From the NCBI GenBank assembly GCA_033961575.1, contig CM066735.1:88539449-88603448 (forward strand): 64,000 nt of DNA, read 5' to 3'. The notes under the pieces are model-generated. The model was not told the origin of the DNA and did not search any database. It saw only the letters and a program-made list of their open reading frames with translations. The translations under genes were made by a program, and so were the position numbers. Origin of the DNA: Aselliscus stoliczkanus (taxonomy: Eukaryota; Chordata; Mammalia; Chiroptera; Hipposideridae). Below are positions 24,113-36,919 of this stretch, piece after piece; the stretch's first letter is position 1; each line of letters starts with the position of its first letter.

Positions 24113-24499
24113 CGTGCACACATACATGCAGTATATGTAATATGAGTATTATTTGTGTACTAACACTGTCAAGTGATCACATTGCAGTCTATTACACACA
24201 TCTTTGCTGCTTTAGTTGATCATATAGTGAGATGAACTATATTGATATGAGAGGATGGAATCAGATAAAATACAGTTAATCTGATGATTTCAAATGTTTT
24301 CAGAATAACTGCAATCATTTGTTCATCCAACTTTTGAGTATTTTCTAGATGTCTCAGTCTCTGTTCTAGGCTTTTAGAATACAAAGATGAAAAACATGAG
24401 GTATCTGCCTTGTGTAGGAGACAGAAGTGTAAACATAAATTAAGCTCATAAGACAAATGCTGTAGGAAATTTTTGAGCGATGTGCTAGGGGAGTGTTAT

Positions 24500-24842
24500 A
24501 GACTTAATGTTTGTGTTCCTCCCAAATTCCTATATTGAAATCTAATCCCAGTGTGATGGTGTTTGGGGGGGAGGCATTTGGGAAGTGATTAGGCCATGAG
24601 GATGGAGTCTTTATGAAAGGGATTAGTGCCCTAATAAAAGAGACCCCACAGAGCTTCCTTGCTCTTTTCCTCGTATGAGGACACAACGATAAGACAGCAA
24701 TCAATGAACCATACATCAACGCTGCCAGCACATTGTCCTTGGAGTTCCCAGCCTCTAGAACTGTGAGAAATAAGTTTCTGTTGTTTATGTAAGCTACCCC
24801 CCATGTGGAATTCTGTTATAGGAGCCCAAACTGAGTAAGACG
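24500..24842 (+). repeat. Old mammalian-wide repeat, copy C
   Basis: Third copy of the 2636-2998 repeat: 'gacttaatgtttgtgttcctc', 'gtgtgatggtgtttggg', 'ggattagtgccctaataaa', 'ccagcctctagaactgtgag' and 'gcccaaactgagtaagac'. Confidence 0.72.
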
Positions 24843-25239
24843 GGGAGCAAAAGGTTAAGAAACTATACTGCACGAGGGAGGCTTTGCAGAAAGGAAATAG
24901 TTCAGCTGAACCTTGAAGTATGAGTAGAACTAGCTGGCTTAGAAAAGGATCAAGTACATTCTTGGAAGAGGTGCGATATAAGACGGGCCAAATATGAATC
25001 AATTGATTTTTGTAAGCTGGGTATTGGTATTTATGGAGCCATTATTGGAGTAATCTTGGACTCCTCTCTTTCTCACACAAAACCCAAGCTGTTGGCAAAT
25101 GCTATTGGTAAAACCTATAGACCGTATGTTCAAAACACATCCTAAATCAGACCATTTATCCCCATTTTCGTGGCTACTAGCCAGATCCAAGTCACCATCA
25201 TCTCTTGCCTGGACTAATACAAAAACATCTTGGTTGTGT

Positions 25240-25730
25240 TGGTTTTCTGTTGCTGTGTAATAAATTACCATAAACTTAGTGGCTTAAAACCACACACATT
25301 TGTTATCTCACAGTTTCCATGGGTCAGAAGTCTGGAAATGGCTTAATTGAACATCCTGCTCAGGGGCTGACTATTTATAATTAAGATGTTAACATGCTGC
25401 ATTCCATTTGGAGGTTCGACTAGGGAAGAATTCACCTCCAAGTTCACTGTAATTGTTGGCAAAATTCAATTCCTTGTGGTTACAAAACTGAGGGCCCTGC
25501 TTCTTGCTGGCTCTTGGCTGGGGACTATCCCTAGATCTGAGAGGTCTCTCATAGTTCTCTGACACATGGCCCATTCCATAGGCATTAGGTCATTTGTTTC
25601 TTCAACATAATCAGGAGAATTTCTCATATTCCAGTCTGCTAAGATGAAGTCTTAGGTAATATAACAAAATCATGAGAGTGACATCCCACCCCCTTTGCTA
25701 TATTCTGTTCATTAGAAGCAAGTCATAGAT
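25240..25730 (+). repeat. Old mammalian interspersed repeat
   Basis: 'ttctgttgctgtgtaataaat', 'cttagtggcttaaaaccaca', 'tggaggttcgactagggaaga' and 'gagtgacatcccacccccttt' form a familiar old repeat; the family name is uncertain (L1M or MER type). Confidence 0.65.
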
Positions 25731-25769
25731 TTTGCCTTGCATTCAGAGCAGAGTACTATGCAAGGATGT

Positions 25770-26455
25770 GACTCATTAGAGGTCAACTTAAAGTGTGTCT
25801 ACCACATTGGTTTTCCAACTTCCATTCATGCCCTCCTACAGTTTCTTCTCCATACAGTAGCCAGAATGATCCTTTTAAAATGTAAAGCTAGCAAGCAATG
25901 TCATTCTCTTGCTTACACCCCTCTACTGGCTTAGCAGAAGGCCTATGAGATCATGCATATGTGATCACTGACCACCTCACTTGCTTCATTCTTCACCAGC
26001 CTTGCCCTTGTTATTCCTTTTCCGTCACATGGGAATTTTTGCTTCTCCTCAGCCATGCCAAGCACACTTCTGCCTGAGGGTCTTGGCATGTGCTGTTTTC
26101 TCTACTTCAAATACTACCCCAGCAGATCTTTATGACTTGAAGCTTTTCTTTATTTAGAAGTTTACTCAAATCTCACTTCCTCATAGAGCACTTCTCAGAA
26201 TCCCACAATCTAAGAGTCCTTCGATCCACTATACATCTCTTTCTCTTATTAACTCCCTAGCCCTTATCTTTGTGTATTTTTTAGAATATATTTGTTCACC
26301 CATTCATTGACTGTCTCCCTCACTATAACTCAAGCTTCATGAAGACAGGAACCTTGTCTATCTCATCCACTGTTGTTTTCCCAGTGCCTAAATCATTACC
26401 TAGCATAAAGTAGGCACTTAATATCTTGTGTGTAAATAAATAATGAAAGGATTTA
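25770..26455 (+). repeat. L2 LINE fragment
   Basis: The sequence reads 'cagaatgatccttttaaaatg', 'cactggccttgccc..ttccttttccgtcac'-type words, 'gcttctcctcagccatgcc', 'gaagacaggaaccttgtc' and 'gcataaagtaggcacttaat', the usual order of the L2 3' end. Confidence 0.78.
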
Positions 26456-26689
26456 AGACAGAAAAAAAAGTGTTCAAAATATTCTATTGTCATTGAATTA
26501 TTTAAGTAAGCAGTGACTAAACCCTAAACCATATCATGGAATCTTTCTTGTGACTTGGATTTATTGGAAGAGTGAAGAACCAACAATGTCTCAAATGAGA
26601 GTTGAAGTGAGCTGGCTAACCTCAGAGTAGCTAACATTTCTTAGCTGTCAAATAATCAAAATTAGCATTACTTATAGTGGAAAAACCTG

Positions 26690-29600
26690 ATGTAAACACT
26701 AAAGAAGGTAGGGGAAGAGAAATAAAAAAGACATAAGATATGTGGAAAAAAACCATCAAAATGGGAATGTAAATCCTACTATATCAGGAATTACATTAAA
26801 TGTAAATGATTAAACACTCCACTTAATAGGCAGAGATTGGTAGAAAGGATTTTTTTTTAAATTATCCAAGTATATGTTGCCTAGAAGCAACACACTTTAG
26901 ATTTAATACAGAAATAGGTTAAAAGTAAAATGATAAAAATAGATATACCACTGAAATAGCAACCAAAATAGAGACAGAGTGGATATACTAATATCAGAGA
27001 TGGTAGACTTTAAGATAAAATTGTTACTAGAGACAAAGAAGGACATTTTATAATGGCAAAATGGTCAATGCATCAAGAAGATATAACAATTATAAACTTA
27101 TATGTATCTCATAAGAGAGCCCCCAAATTCATGAAGCAAAAAGAGTCAGAATTTAAGGGAAAAATAGAAAATTCAACAGTAATAGTTAGAGACATCAATA
27201 CTCTGCTTTCAACAGTGGATAGAACAACTGAACAGAAGATCACCATGAAAAGAGAAGATTTGAATAACATAAGCCAATGACATAACAGACATCTATAGAG
27301 CACCCAACAAATGCTAAATATACATTTTTTTTTCTCAAGTGAACATGGAATATTCTCTAGGATAGACCATAATTAAGCCATAAAAGAAGTCTCAAAAATT
27401 TTAAAAGGATTGAAATTATACAAAGTATGTTTCCTGACAACATAGTGAAATAAAATTAGAAATCAATAACAAAGAATTTCGGGAAATTCATAAACATTGG
27501 GAATTAAACAACATACTCAGAAATAACTAATGGGCCAAAGAAGAAATCATATGGAAATTAAGAATAGATGAGTGAAAACAAAAACACAACATACATAACT
27601 TATGAGATGTTGCAAAACCAATGCTTAGAGAGAAATCTATAGTTCTAAATGTTTCTATTAAAAAAGAGTAAAGCTCTAAAATCAATACCATTTCACCTTA
27701 TGAAATTAGAAAAAGAAGAAAAAAAAACAAAACCTGAAAGAAGGAAATAATAAAAATTACAGAAGGAATAAATGAAATAGAGAATAGAAGAACAATAGAG
27801 AAATATAAAATCCCCAAATTTGGTTCTTTGAAGGCATCAACCAAATTGACAATATTTACCTAGAATGACAAGGAAAAAAGAAGAGCAGACTTAATACTAA
27901 AGCCAAGAATGAAGGAGGTGATATTATTATCAACCTTACAGATATAAGGGAATACTATGAAAAACGTTATGCCAACAAATAAGAAAACCTAGACAAAATG
28001 GGCAAATCTCTAGATTGCCATGGAAAATTCAATGAGGAAAGAATAGTCCAGTTCAACAAATGGTGCTAGATCTACTGGTATCCACTCACAAAAGAATGAA
28101 GTTGGTCACTTAACTCATACTGGATACAAAAATTAACTCAAAATGGTGCAAAGGCCTAAATGTAAGAACTAAATCTATAAAACTTTTAGAGGAAATGTAG
28201 GTGTAAATCTTCATCACCTTGAATTAGGCAATGATTTCATAGATATGACACCTAATGCATAATTCACCAAAGAAAACATAGATGAAGTGGACTTGATAAA
28301 AATTAAAAACTTTTATGCATCAAGGAAGTGAAAAGACAACCCATAGAATAAGAGAAAAATATTTGCAAATTGTACATGTGATAAGGCTTTCGTATCCAGA
28401 AGAGCACTTATAACTCAATAATAAATGATAAATAACACAATTTTTAAAATGCGCAAAGGTTTTGATTAGATATTTCTCCAAAAACAAACACAAATGAGCA
28501 ATAAACGCATGAAAAGATTTTCAACATTATTAGTCATTAGAAAAATACAAATCAAAGCCTCAGTGAGAATCACTTCATGCCCTCTAGGATGGCTAAAATC
28601 AAAAAGTGAAATGATAACAAGTGTTGAGGTTGTGGAGAATGTGGAACAGTCATAGATTGCTGGCATGAATAAAACGGTGCAGCCACTTTGGAAAGCAGTT
28701 TGGTAATTCCTCAAAAGGTTAAAATGTTACCATATCACACAGCAATTCCACTCAGACATACGCTCAAGAAAACTGAAAATGTATATACACATAAAAACAT
28801 GTACAGGAATGTTCCAAGCAACATTATTTACAATAGCTAAGAATGGAGACAATTCAATTGTCCAACTAGTAAATGGATAAAGAAAATGTGACATGTACAA
28901 CAGAATATTATTTAACTATAAAAAGGAATGAAGTGCTATGTATGCTATAACATGGATGAACCTTAAACACATGCCAAGTGAGGGCCGGCCAAGTGGCGCA
29001 TTTGTTAAGAGCTGGTTTTGGGATGCCAGCGGCCCCGGTTCGGATCCCACGTATGAGGGCCAGTGACAATGCCCTCTACAGCTAACAACAGCTCCATCTG
29101 GAGCTGGGCTGCGAGCCCCAGCAACGGTGTAGGCTGCAGCCCCTGCTGCAGTGGGCTGCCATAGGCTACAGTGAATGGCCGGCAGACAGCGTGAGCTGCC
29201 AATAGCTGCTGTGAGTGACCATCCAGAGGCCAGCGACCCATCTGCCTCATCCGGAAAGAGCGCAATGACGATACCAACATGGGCCAGTGAAGCAATGTCC
29301 TCCACAACTAGACTGAAGAACAAAAAGACAGCAACTTGTTTGTTCCCCTTCCCCGATTCCCCAATAAAATCTTAAAAAAACACTAAAAAAAAAAACACAT
29401 GCCAAGTGAAAGAAGGTCCACACAAAAGGCCATGTGATTCCATTTAGATAAAATTTCCAGAATATGCAAATCCATAGAGACATAAAGAGAGATTTTTGTT
29501 TTCCAGAGGCTGGTAGGAGGAGAGAATGGGGAGTTATTGCTAATGTGTATGCAGTTTCTTTTAGGGATGATGGAATATTCTTGAATTAAGTAGCGGTGAT

Positions 29601-29705
29601 GATTGTATACAGAACCTTGTGAATTTATCAAAAGCCCTGACCTGTACATTTTAAAAAAGTGAATTTGATGCTTATAAATTATATGTAATTGAAAATATAA
29701 CCTAA
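26690..29705 (+). pseudogene. Old L1 (L1M-type), internally deleted, with nested SINE
   Basis: Decayed ORF2 and 3' UTR of an old L1 in forward orientation. ORF2-like sequence from about 26690 ('tagatttaatacagaaatagg', 'tggtcaatgcatcaagaagat') reaches 'gggcaaatctctagattgcc' near 28010. It then jumps to C-terminal ORF2 sequence ('ttcaacaaatggtgctaga'), so roughly the middle of ORF2 is missing. The 3' part runs through 'tggaaagcagtttggtaattc' and 'tggataaagaaaatgtgac' and ends near 29705. Many stops and frameshifts; the longest frame left (27053-27280) is 75 codons. The SINE at 28982-29392 interrupts it. Confidence 0.82.
28982..29392 (+). mobile_element. Long tRNA-derived SINE (copy 7) inside L1
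   Basis: Complete head, body and tail. The perfect 17-bp duplication aaacacatgccaagtga at 28965-28981 and 29393-29409 interrupts the L1, so the SINE is the younger insertion. Confidence 0.96.
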
Positions 29706-31365
29706 GAATCCATGAAATTCATAAAAAAATGAGTTGTGAGGAATCACTTAAGTGAGCTTCTCTTTCTGACTGGAGACACATGGCTGTTCATAGAGTTTAT
29801 AGCAAATGTAGGAAATTCTACTCATAGGTAGGCCTACCTTGGCTTGATCTCATTCGACCTGAGCATTGCTTTGAAAGCCTTTCTCCAATTCCCTTCCCTG
29901 GTAGGTGGGGTCTTCACTTTGTCCAAATGTCCCTACTCCTCTTTAAAAAAAAATTCTGCTACTATTTTTCCCCCCATTTTTCTTTCTCATTTTCTCCCCT
30001 GTTTTTTTCCCCCTTCGTTTTTCATCATTCATGTGTTCCTTTCCCTTTTTATATCTCCTCACCTTTCTGTCTCTATTTCCCATCCTTTGCTCCCATCTCT
30101 TCTTCTTTCCCTATTTGTTGTTTCCTTCTCTCTAAACTGGTCACAGTGTGGAAATAACATATATTTTCAAGTATTTTTGGAAGCATTATGTACATGTTTG
30201 CATTCTTTGCTTAGGTGGAAAAAAAAGTAATTTTGATGCTGAATATTTCTTTAAGGAAAAACAATTCCTTATTAATTACAAGGTTGGTTTTCCTTTACGG
30301 AATGAATCAGCAATTTAAAAAAAAAAGATTATCCATGCATGCTATATGACTAGTTACAAATAAATAATTGAGGTAAGATACTTTCATGAACATTATAAAG
30401 TGATTTGTAAATATGAGCAGATACTACTGGTAAACAGATAATATCTAGTATGGTGGTGTTCACAGACAGTTCTTAATTATTATTCGGCTGTTTTATGTGT
30501 AGACACGCCTGAGTTAACCACTCAGGCTACAAAGCAAAAGCCTCCTACACAGACAGTTTCATTTGACTCCTATACACCTGATCACATTTTCCCTCAGGAA
30601 TATCCTTCTTGAACTTAAAAAAAAAAAAGAAGAAATACAGTATGAGTTGCAGGCTCTTCCCTTCTGAAGCCATCTTCAGAATGACCAACTATTCTCTGTC
30701 ATTCAACTGGAAGAGCGAATAAGTACAAAAAGAATATCATTAACCACAAAGTTTTCATCTTCTTCAAATAAAATGCTAATCTCTGGCTTGACTGTTGAAA
30801 TGAAAGATTCACTGTTTTCTGGTATGAATGGGTCAAGAGAAACGATTTTTTTTTTTACTGTCATTTTATGAAAAGAGTTTATTTCATTTGTTGACAAAAT
30901 GTTAAGAAAATGAACTGGTTAAGTTTCACAAGGCTTCTTGACTGAAATTCTAGTGCCAGAAATAGTGGTGTCCGAGTGATGAAGCATAAGATAAGGATCT
31001 CAGAAACCTCTTCAAACAATGTGGCTGTTTTCATTAGAAGGTGGAGGGGAGTAAAGACCAACTTAATTCTTCAGTCAGTTCCTAAGAGGCCATCTGTCCT
31101 GTCTTGGAGTGACAAAGTGCTTTACTATGGGGCTTCCTTTGGCATACTGGTACAACTATTACTGAAAGATTAGAGTGATTTTTAGATATTAAGCTTTTAG
31201 GCACTTGGAGGAGAGCTGAGGAAGGTGGACTCCCATTTGATTGGCTCTGGGAGTCAGCCAGCTGGAGCCTTTAATGTCTCCCTAGTATGGTTTGAGGAGC
31301 TTGTCATTTGCTTGTTTCCTTAAGCCGCACAAAGGCTCTGTGTTTGGGTCTGTCAGCTGTTCAGC
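29706..31365. other. Intergenic DNA with a pyrimidine-rich tract
   Basis: About 29940-30130 is strongly C/T-rich (runs such as 'tttttcccccttcgtttttc'), which yields a 128-codon low-complexity frame with no coding character. No gene seen. Confidence 0.55.
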
Positions 31366-31369
31366 AAAA

Positions 31370-31765
31370 ATGTGTTTTCCCTTCTTCCTGGGCCTACAGC
31401 TAGACTATGTTTCCCAGTTTCCCTTGTGATTATTTATGGCCAGGTGACTGAATTCAAACCAGTGGAGCATGTGCAGAAGTGATTGATGTCATTTCTCAGC
31501 CACGCCTTTTATGAAATAGGTGTCTCCTCCTTGCTCTGTTTCTTCCTTGATGTGTTGGATGCTGATGAAAGTGAGGCCTCAGGGAAGGGGGAGCCACATG
31601 ATACAGCAACGTAATACAAAGGGGCCTGAGTATGAAGCAGAGCCGTCCACCACCCAGAAAGAACTTTTATTATGAGTAAGAAATAAACTTTTATTAGGCT
31701 TGAGTATTAGACATTTGAGGTCTATTTATTACAGCTGCTAGCATGACCCTCACTAATAAGGCATT
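31370..31765 (+). repeat. Old mammalian interspersed repeat
   Basis: 'gctagactatgtttcccagtt', 'tatggccaggtgactgaattc', 'agtaagaaataaacttttatt' and 'agcatgaccctcactaat' follow a familiar ancient repeat ending; family uncertain. Confidence 0.6.
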
Positions 31766-32234
31766 TGAGTAGCTAGCAATTGAAGGACTGCTATGAAAGG
31801 AAGCAGCACCAACAACTGTGCCTTCACCAAATTCTCAGGAAACACCATTTCAGAAACATAATCCTTTCCCCCTTTTTCCCTTTCTTTCTCATTTTTAGTT
31901 TATCATTGGCTCACTCTCTGTTCTTCTGTTTTAATTAATTTATTGGTAGTGATGTGTCTTCTTTAAACCTTGTCCTCCGCACCCACCCCTCACACACCAA
32001 ATACGGCTAAGTTTGGAAAAAGCTACCAGGAAAGATTATCATAAATTCCCCAAAGCAGAAGGGAGTGAGGGGAGCTTGGTGAAGAGAAGAGGTGTGGTGA
32101 TTCATGAGAGGGCTTGAGGGGCCTTCAAGGTATTTGAATTGTTTCCATCTCAATGATGGTGAGAAAGGAACAGTTGCATACTAGGGACAATGGTGTATTG
32201 TTTTCAGGTATGCTAAGTTCTGAAATTCTCATTC
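31766..32234. other. Intergenic DNA, no gene seen
   Basis: No coding or RNA signal. Confidence 0.5.
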
Positions 32235-32255
32235 AACAAAATTAATATTGTTTGC

Positions 32256-32395
32256 TGGGCTGGCCGAGTGGTGCGGTGGTTAAGCGCTGGCTTGGGAAGC
32301 CAGCGGCCCCGGTTCGGTCCCACATATGAGGGCCAGTGACACTGCCCTCAAAAAAAAATAAAACAAAAAAAAACAAAAACAATAAAAAACAAAAA
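32256..32395 (+). mobile_element. Head-only SINE (short class, copy 4)
   Basis: Head 'tgggctggccgagtggtgcg' through 'gacactgccctc', then an A-rich tail with C and T interruptions. The duplication is 21 bp and perfect (32235-32255 and 32396-32416; it begins aacaaaattaat), the longest in this window. Confidence 0.96.
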
Positions 32396-32419
32396 AACAA
32401 AATTAATATTGTTTGCATT

Positions 32420-33070
32420 CCATCTACCTATTTCAATTGTCAAAAAGTCAATGTAGGTATAGCATGAACAATCAGGTAGATAGCATGGGTCTTCTTACTT
32501 ATATAAAGTCTTTTTTTCTTGAATGATTCTTGGGGATTCTGATTTTATGAACTATGGTAATGATAGTAACTTAGTGAGGGTTCAGGTAAAGAAACTGAAA
32601 CATACAGAGTGCCTAGTTGATGAAATGGATCCAATAATTTCTGCAGTTAAAGAAATAACTTATTTTAAGTTGTTTTACTTACCTGGGTATAGATTAAAAT
32701 ATGAACATTTTTATTAAAAACACAATTATTTACATAAAAAATGCACAATCTTTGAAGCACTTAATTATGAGATGAGTATAAATGATATTTTATTATACAA
32801 AAACTGTAAAGATTCAAGAAATATTTGTTGAGCTCATTCCATATCTCAGGTGCTGTTTAACGTGTTTTCTGTGGTTCAGCCCAATCTATACACTTTATTT
32901 TTCCATACACTTTCAGTAGTAGAATATGCAAATATATACTGGTATCTTCCAAGTTCTTATGACACCATTTTACATAGAGGAGGCAGAGTGCACAGATGAC
33001 ATTAAATTTAAATGAACACATTTATTTAAATGAACACATTTACCCCCACATTATATTCTAATTTTATTTG
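32420..33070. other. AT-rich intergenic DNA
   Basis: No gene signal. Contains the 18-bp tandem duplication listed next. Confidence 0.5.
33006..33041. repeat. 18-bp perfect tandem duplication
   Basis: The unit atttaaatgaacacattt occurs at 33006-33023 and 33024-33041. Confidence 0.95.
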
Positions 33071-33074
33071 TCAT

Positions 33075-33440
33075 AGGTCAGGTTCCTGGGAAACAGACTC
33101 TAAGATTCTGAGATTCTGAGATTTTCCGAGATTCTGAGATTTTCGTGCAGAAGTTTAATTAAGGAGTGCTCTTGCAAAGACTAAGAAATGCAGGCAGGAC
33201 TGGGCGAAGAGGCCTCAGCTGATCCTACACAATGCTTTGGAGCTGGGGTGGTCCTTCGGAGTTGTTCCAAATTCAGACGAAGGGTCTGGACCTTTTTGGA
33301 TGCTGGCTGTCCGCAGGAAGTGGTATAACTTTGGGCAAGGTAGCTTCCTTCAGCTGAGGACAATTCCTGAAGAGGAATTGAGTGTGAGCCATCAGTAGCC
33401 AATATCCCTCAGCTAAGGGGAGTGAGTTCCTTGATCCAAA
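33075..33440. repeat. Probable old interspersed repeat with internal short repeats
   Basis: 'ggttcctgggaaacagactct' and 'ttttcgtgcagaagtttaat' resemble a known old mammalian repeat end. 'gattctgagatt' is repeated imperfectly between 33098 and 33142. Confidence 0.45.
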
Positions 33441-36400
33441 AGGGATCTATTGAGCAGATAGCAACCACTGTGTGCATATTATACGGATTGTATCATTACA
33501 GTCTAGAAATAAACAGAGGAAGAAATGCGAGTAAAAAGGGAGGAGAAGACAAATAACAAACCAGTATTTAGGGTAAATGGGGAAATAAAGAGCGGAGAAC
33601 AATAATTAAATAAACTTAAAGAATAAAACGTATGTGTACCAGCCATTGACTATGATTGCACAACACAGCACATTCTAGTTGAACAGAGGCATCACAAGGG
33701 TCAAGGTCGCTTGGTACATCAGAATTAGAGTTTCAGAAAACACCTGTGAATCATGTGTCATAACCTTCAAAGCACATTAAAATGATTGGAAGTGCATTCT
33801 GTTAAACAATTTACCAGCAGAGGTCATTCAGTCAGAATACTTTCAGAGCATGAAGAAGCAAGCTTGATGAATATTGATGCTGTGAGTGAAGAAACTTAAA
33901 TTTAGCAACTTCAGTCTTCGGTTATCTATGAATCATCAACTTTTAATTATCCTATGGATGATTAAGAAATTACATATGTTTGGCTTTGGAACATCATAAG
34001 ATTTTCAGGAGGAGCCTGCTGACCAGGTTGGTTTGGGTTTCCCCAGCACTTGAATCTGTGACAGACTCCAGGGCCAGACTCCAGGGCTTATTTGGGAGTT
34101 GTGGGAAATGTGAGTATGGCAACAGGATACAGTCACTGAGAATGCTGCTAATCATAGGTATTTTAGGAGCTTAACGCAGCTGTGAAACATAAAACAGATA
34201 CGTTAGAATTATCTCTACTGTTGGGCATGGAAGCTGGGATATGAATCACTGATGCTTAACGGCTGCTCCTGGGCTATTGATTCTCTTGAACTTCAGGCCT
34301 GTTTTGTGCACCGGTAGAGCAGCATCCCTGGGCTCACGGAAATGGCCTTGAGGACAGAGAGGCAGATGCTGAGAGTTGGAAGTCTGAAAATCAAGCATGA
34401 GGGACATGTGCGGGGACCTGTCAGTGAGGCCTCTGCTATATTGATAGTCCTAAATGTATTTTTCCTGTGATGGTTTCCATCTCCAAGGATGAGCCAAGTT
34501 GTGGCCATGGGAGAGACAACCCAGATGTGTGCTGGGAAAGAAGGGGAAACCATTCTGAGATTAAATATTTGGGTGTGGGCTAGGCATACAGGAGGAAAAC
34601 TACGAGTGGAAAGTAGCTTCACCAGGCACTCAATGCTATTGGAAAAGTTCTGTGAAAGAGAGCCTACATGGGCCATTTCCTCCATTCATACATTTGGACC
34701 ACAAGACTCCTGAGTTGGAGAATAATAGCAGAGTGGAAAGTTTTCAGGTGGCAGTTACCTTGGTCCCGTGCCAGGTGTATTACTCACTGCTCACAAAGCT
34801 CCAGCTGGTATTTACCACCCAACAAAAGGGGAAAGAAAAGAGAAACGCTCTTCTGCTGATTTGCACATCACATTGTGTGTAAGGCGTGAAAGATGAGCCA
34901 ACAGTGATGGGGGAGAATGAGACCATTTTCCCATGGCCCTCGTTTATTTTCATCACAGGACATAAATGATTTCTACCACTTTAGGGAATGTCAGAGTCTA
35001 AAGTGTTTTGATTCTTTAACTAAATTTTGTATTAACCTCATATCTGAGGAAATAACATTTAATCGGCTCACTTCCTGTAGGGCAGTTTCATGTCCTTGAC
35101 TCAGATTACTGTTATGTGATCAGGAACAGCTTTTCTCTCTCCTCCCACAGACAGATGAAGAGTATTTCCTACTCCCAATACATTGCAGTGAAGGCTTGAA
35201 CAAGAGATGTCCTGATCCTAAATGTCCCCTTATGATTTTACTAAGAAAATCCCCCTAAAAACTCAATCTGTAAAAGACTCAGCCGGGATCCTATTGCCAA
35301 AAGAATATGCTGAATTCATTCATTTACTTAACAAGTCTTTATGTACTTTATGTACAACGTACAGAGGGCTGAAAGGGAGGCAAAAAAATGAGCGGGCCCT
35401 GTTCCTGGTTTTAATGGAACTTACTTGTATTCAACACAAAAGGCGGGGAAGCACTTGATTATAACCCAATGCGAAATGGAATAGTGTGCTCTGATATATA
35501 TGAACACTAATGATGCTGATAGCCCTTCTCTCATCAAACCTTATGGCCCTTATAGTTCATGCCACATTATTTAACAGTTTTTAAAAATTCTGCTCTCAAT
35601 GGTTTCCTACGGCTTTCTTAACTGAAATGACAACCTTCTTACGGCCAGGAAGATCTTAAGAGCTATGCTTCCTAAACTTGGTGTACAAAAACCCAGGATT
35701 CTGCATGTCTAACAAGCTCCTCCGAACAGCTCTTGTATTCCCTACGGCAATTGTCACAACACTCAGCAAATCAGATTCATGATTGCAAAATTACTTTTGA
35801 AATTATCAATCACTTTTATGACACCTGGCAGACAAGCTAGAGATTCCTAAAATACGGTAGACACTTCACACACTGAAAAAGTTTAGGGCAGATTGAATGT
35901 GTTGAGATATGATCTCCTTAACATTTACCAGCCCACAATGCTGTTCTATGTGTGCAGGCCTAAAGACGAACCATAGGCACTTACGTGTGTTCTTTAAAGG
36001 GGATGAAACGTGTGTCTGTAGCTTACCTCTGGTCCGTTCATGGAATTGCTCAGATAACATTTTCCTTAGGGGTATTATATTTGCTTTGCAGAATAAGTTC
36101 TTTCATAAGGAAAGGTTTCGAACCAAGTGGTGATCATGGGTTCTGGAAAAACTCACAGGCCTCAATGCCATGTAAGAACTGTAGAACACTGAGTCGTGAG
36201 AGCCACTCAGGAATTGGGAGAAGCACTCTCAGTGCAGGCTTCAGCTCTGTGCGATACTTCTGGTCCCCACGTGCCAGAGGAATATTGAAATGAATTCTAC
36301 ACATCTCAGTCTTTGGTCTCCTAGGCCTTTCTCACTCCAGTGCAAGCCTCTCTAGTTATCCATACTTCCCCCGCCTCCCCCCGATACATCCTCAAACTGC

Positions 36401-36745
36401 CCTCTGCTTCCTCTCCTTTGACCTTGACTGCTCTGCCTACTGAACTTCCCATGTTTTGGAACATTTCTTCTTTCCACTGCGACCTGAGTAATTTTACGTA
36501 ACATAGGTTTGATCAAGTCACTGTATCTGAAATCCCTCTAAATGGCTCCCCATTGTTCTCAGAAAATGTCAGGACTCCCTAACATGGTGGAGAAGGCCCC
36601 CATTCACCCACCTTGCTTTGGTGTAGGAGCAGGGATGGATTGGGCCGGCAGGGGAGGGATGGGCCAGGTTCTTGTGTCCATTTGTGGAGTTTGGCACAGA
36701 GTCTGAAGTGCCTGTGTGTGAGGTTCTGCACTCTCTCGGTGGTAC
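33441..36745. other. Intergenic DNA, mostly unique
   Basis: Several 60-130 codon frames (for example 34293-34685 on the minus strand) show no domain, codon or splice evidence. Around 36300-36590 there are weak L2-like words. Confidence 0.5.
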
Positions 36746-36749
36746 CCAC

Positions 36750-36915
36750 GTGCCCAAGGGGTCACAGTGCTGAGTAACAAATAAAAAACACAATGACAGG
36801 TTGAGACGGGGTCACAGAAGAAAGGAAAACACTTTTTTCCTGCTGTTTGAACAAGAGACCCTGCATTGTCATTTTGTACTGGGCCCCACATATTTTGTAG
36901 CTACCCCTGGCTCTC
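36750..36915 (+). repeat. Unclassified repeat shared with 9680-9890
   Basis: See the entry at 9680. The common core is 'ttgaacaa.ag.acct..attgtcattttg.ac.gggcc', moderately diverged between the two copies. Confidence 0.5.
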
Positions 36916-36919
36916 AATG

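Larger units (their letters stand above)
23080..24495. other. Intergenic DNA with two microsatellites
   Basis: No gene signal. The simple repeats at 23510-23562 and 24028-24109 account for the repetitive translations seen here. Confidence 0.55.

Noticed and set aside
27053..27280. 75-codon frame resembling part of L1 ORF2
   Set aside because: It is a short relic within a decayed L1 with flanking stops and a large deletion; annotated as part of the L1 pseudogene.
34293..34685. 130-codon minus-strand frame in unique DNA
   Set aside because: No domain, no splice signals, and a frame of this length is expected by chance in sequence of this size.
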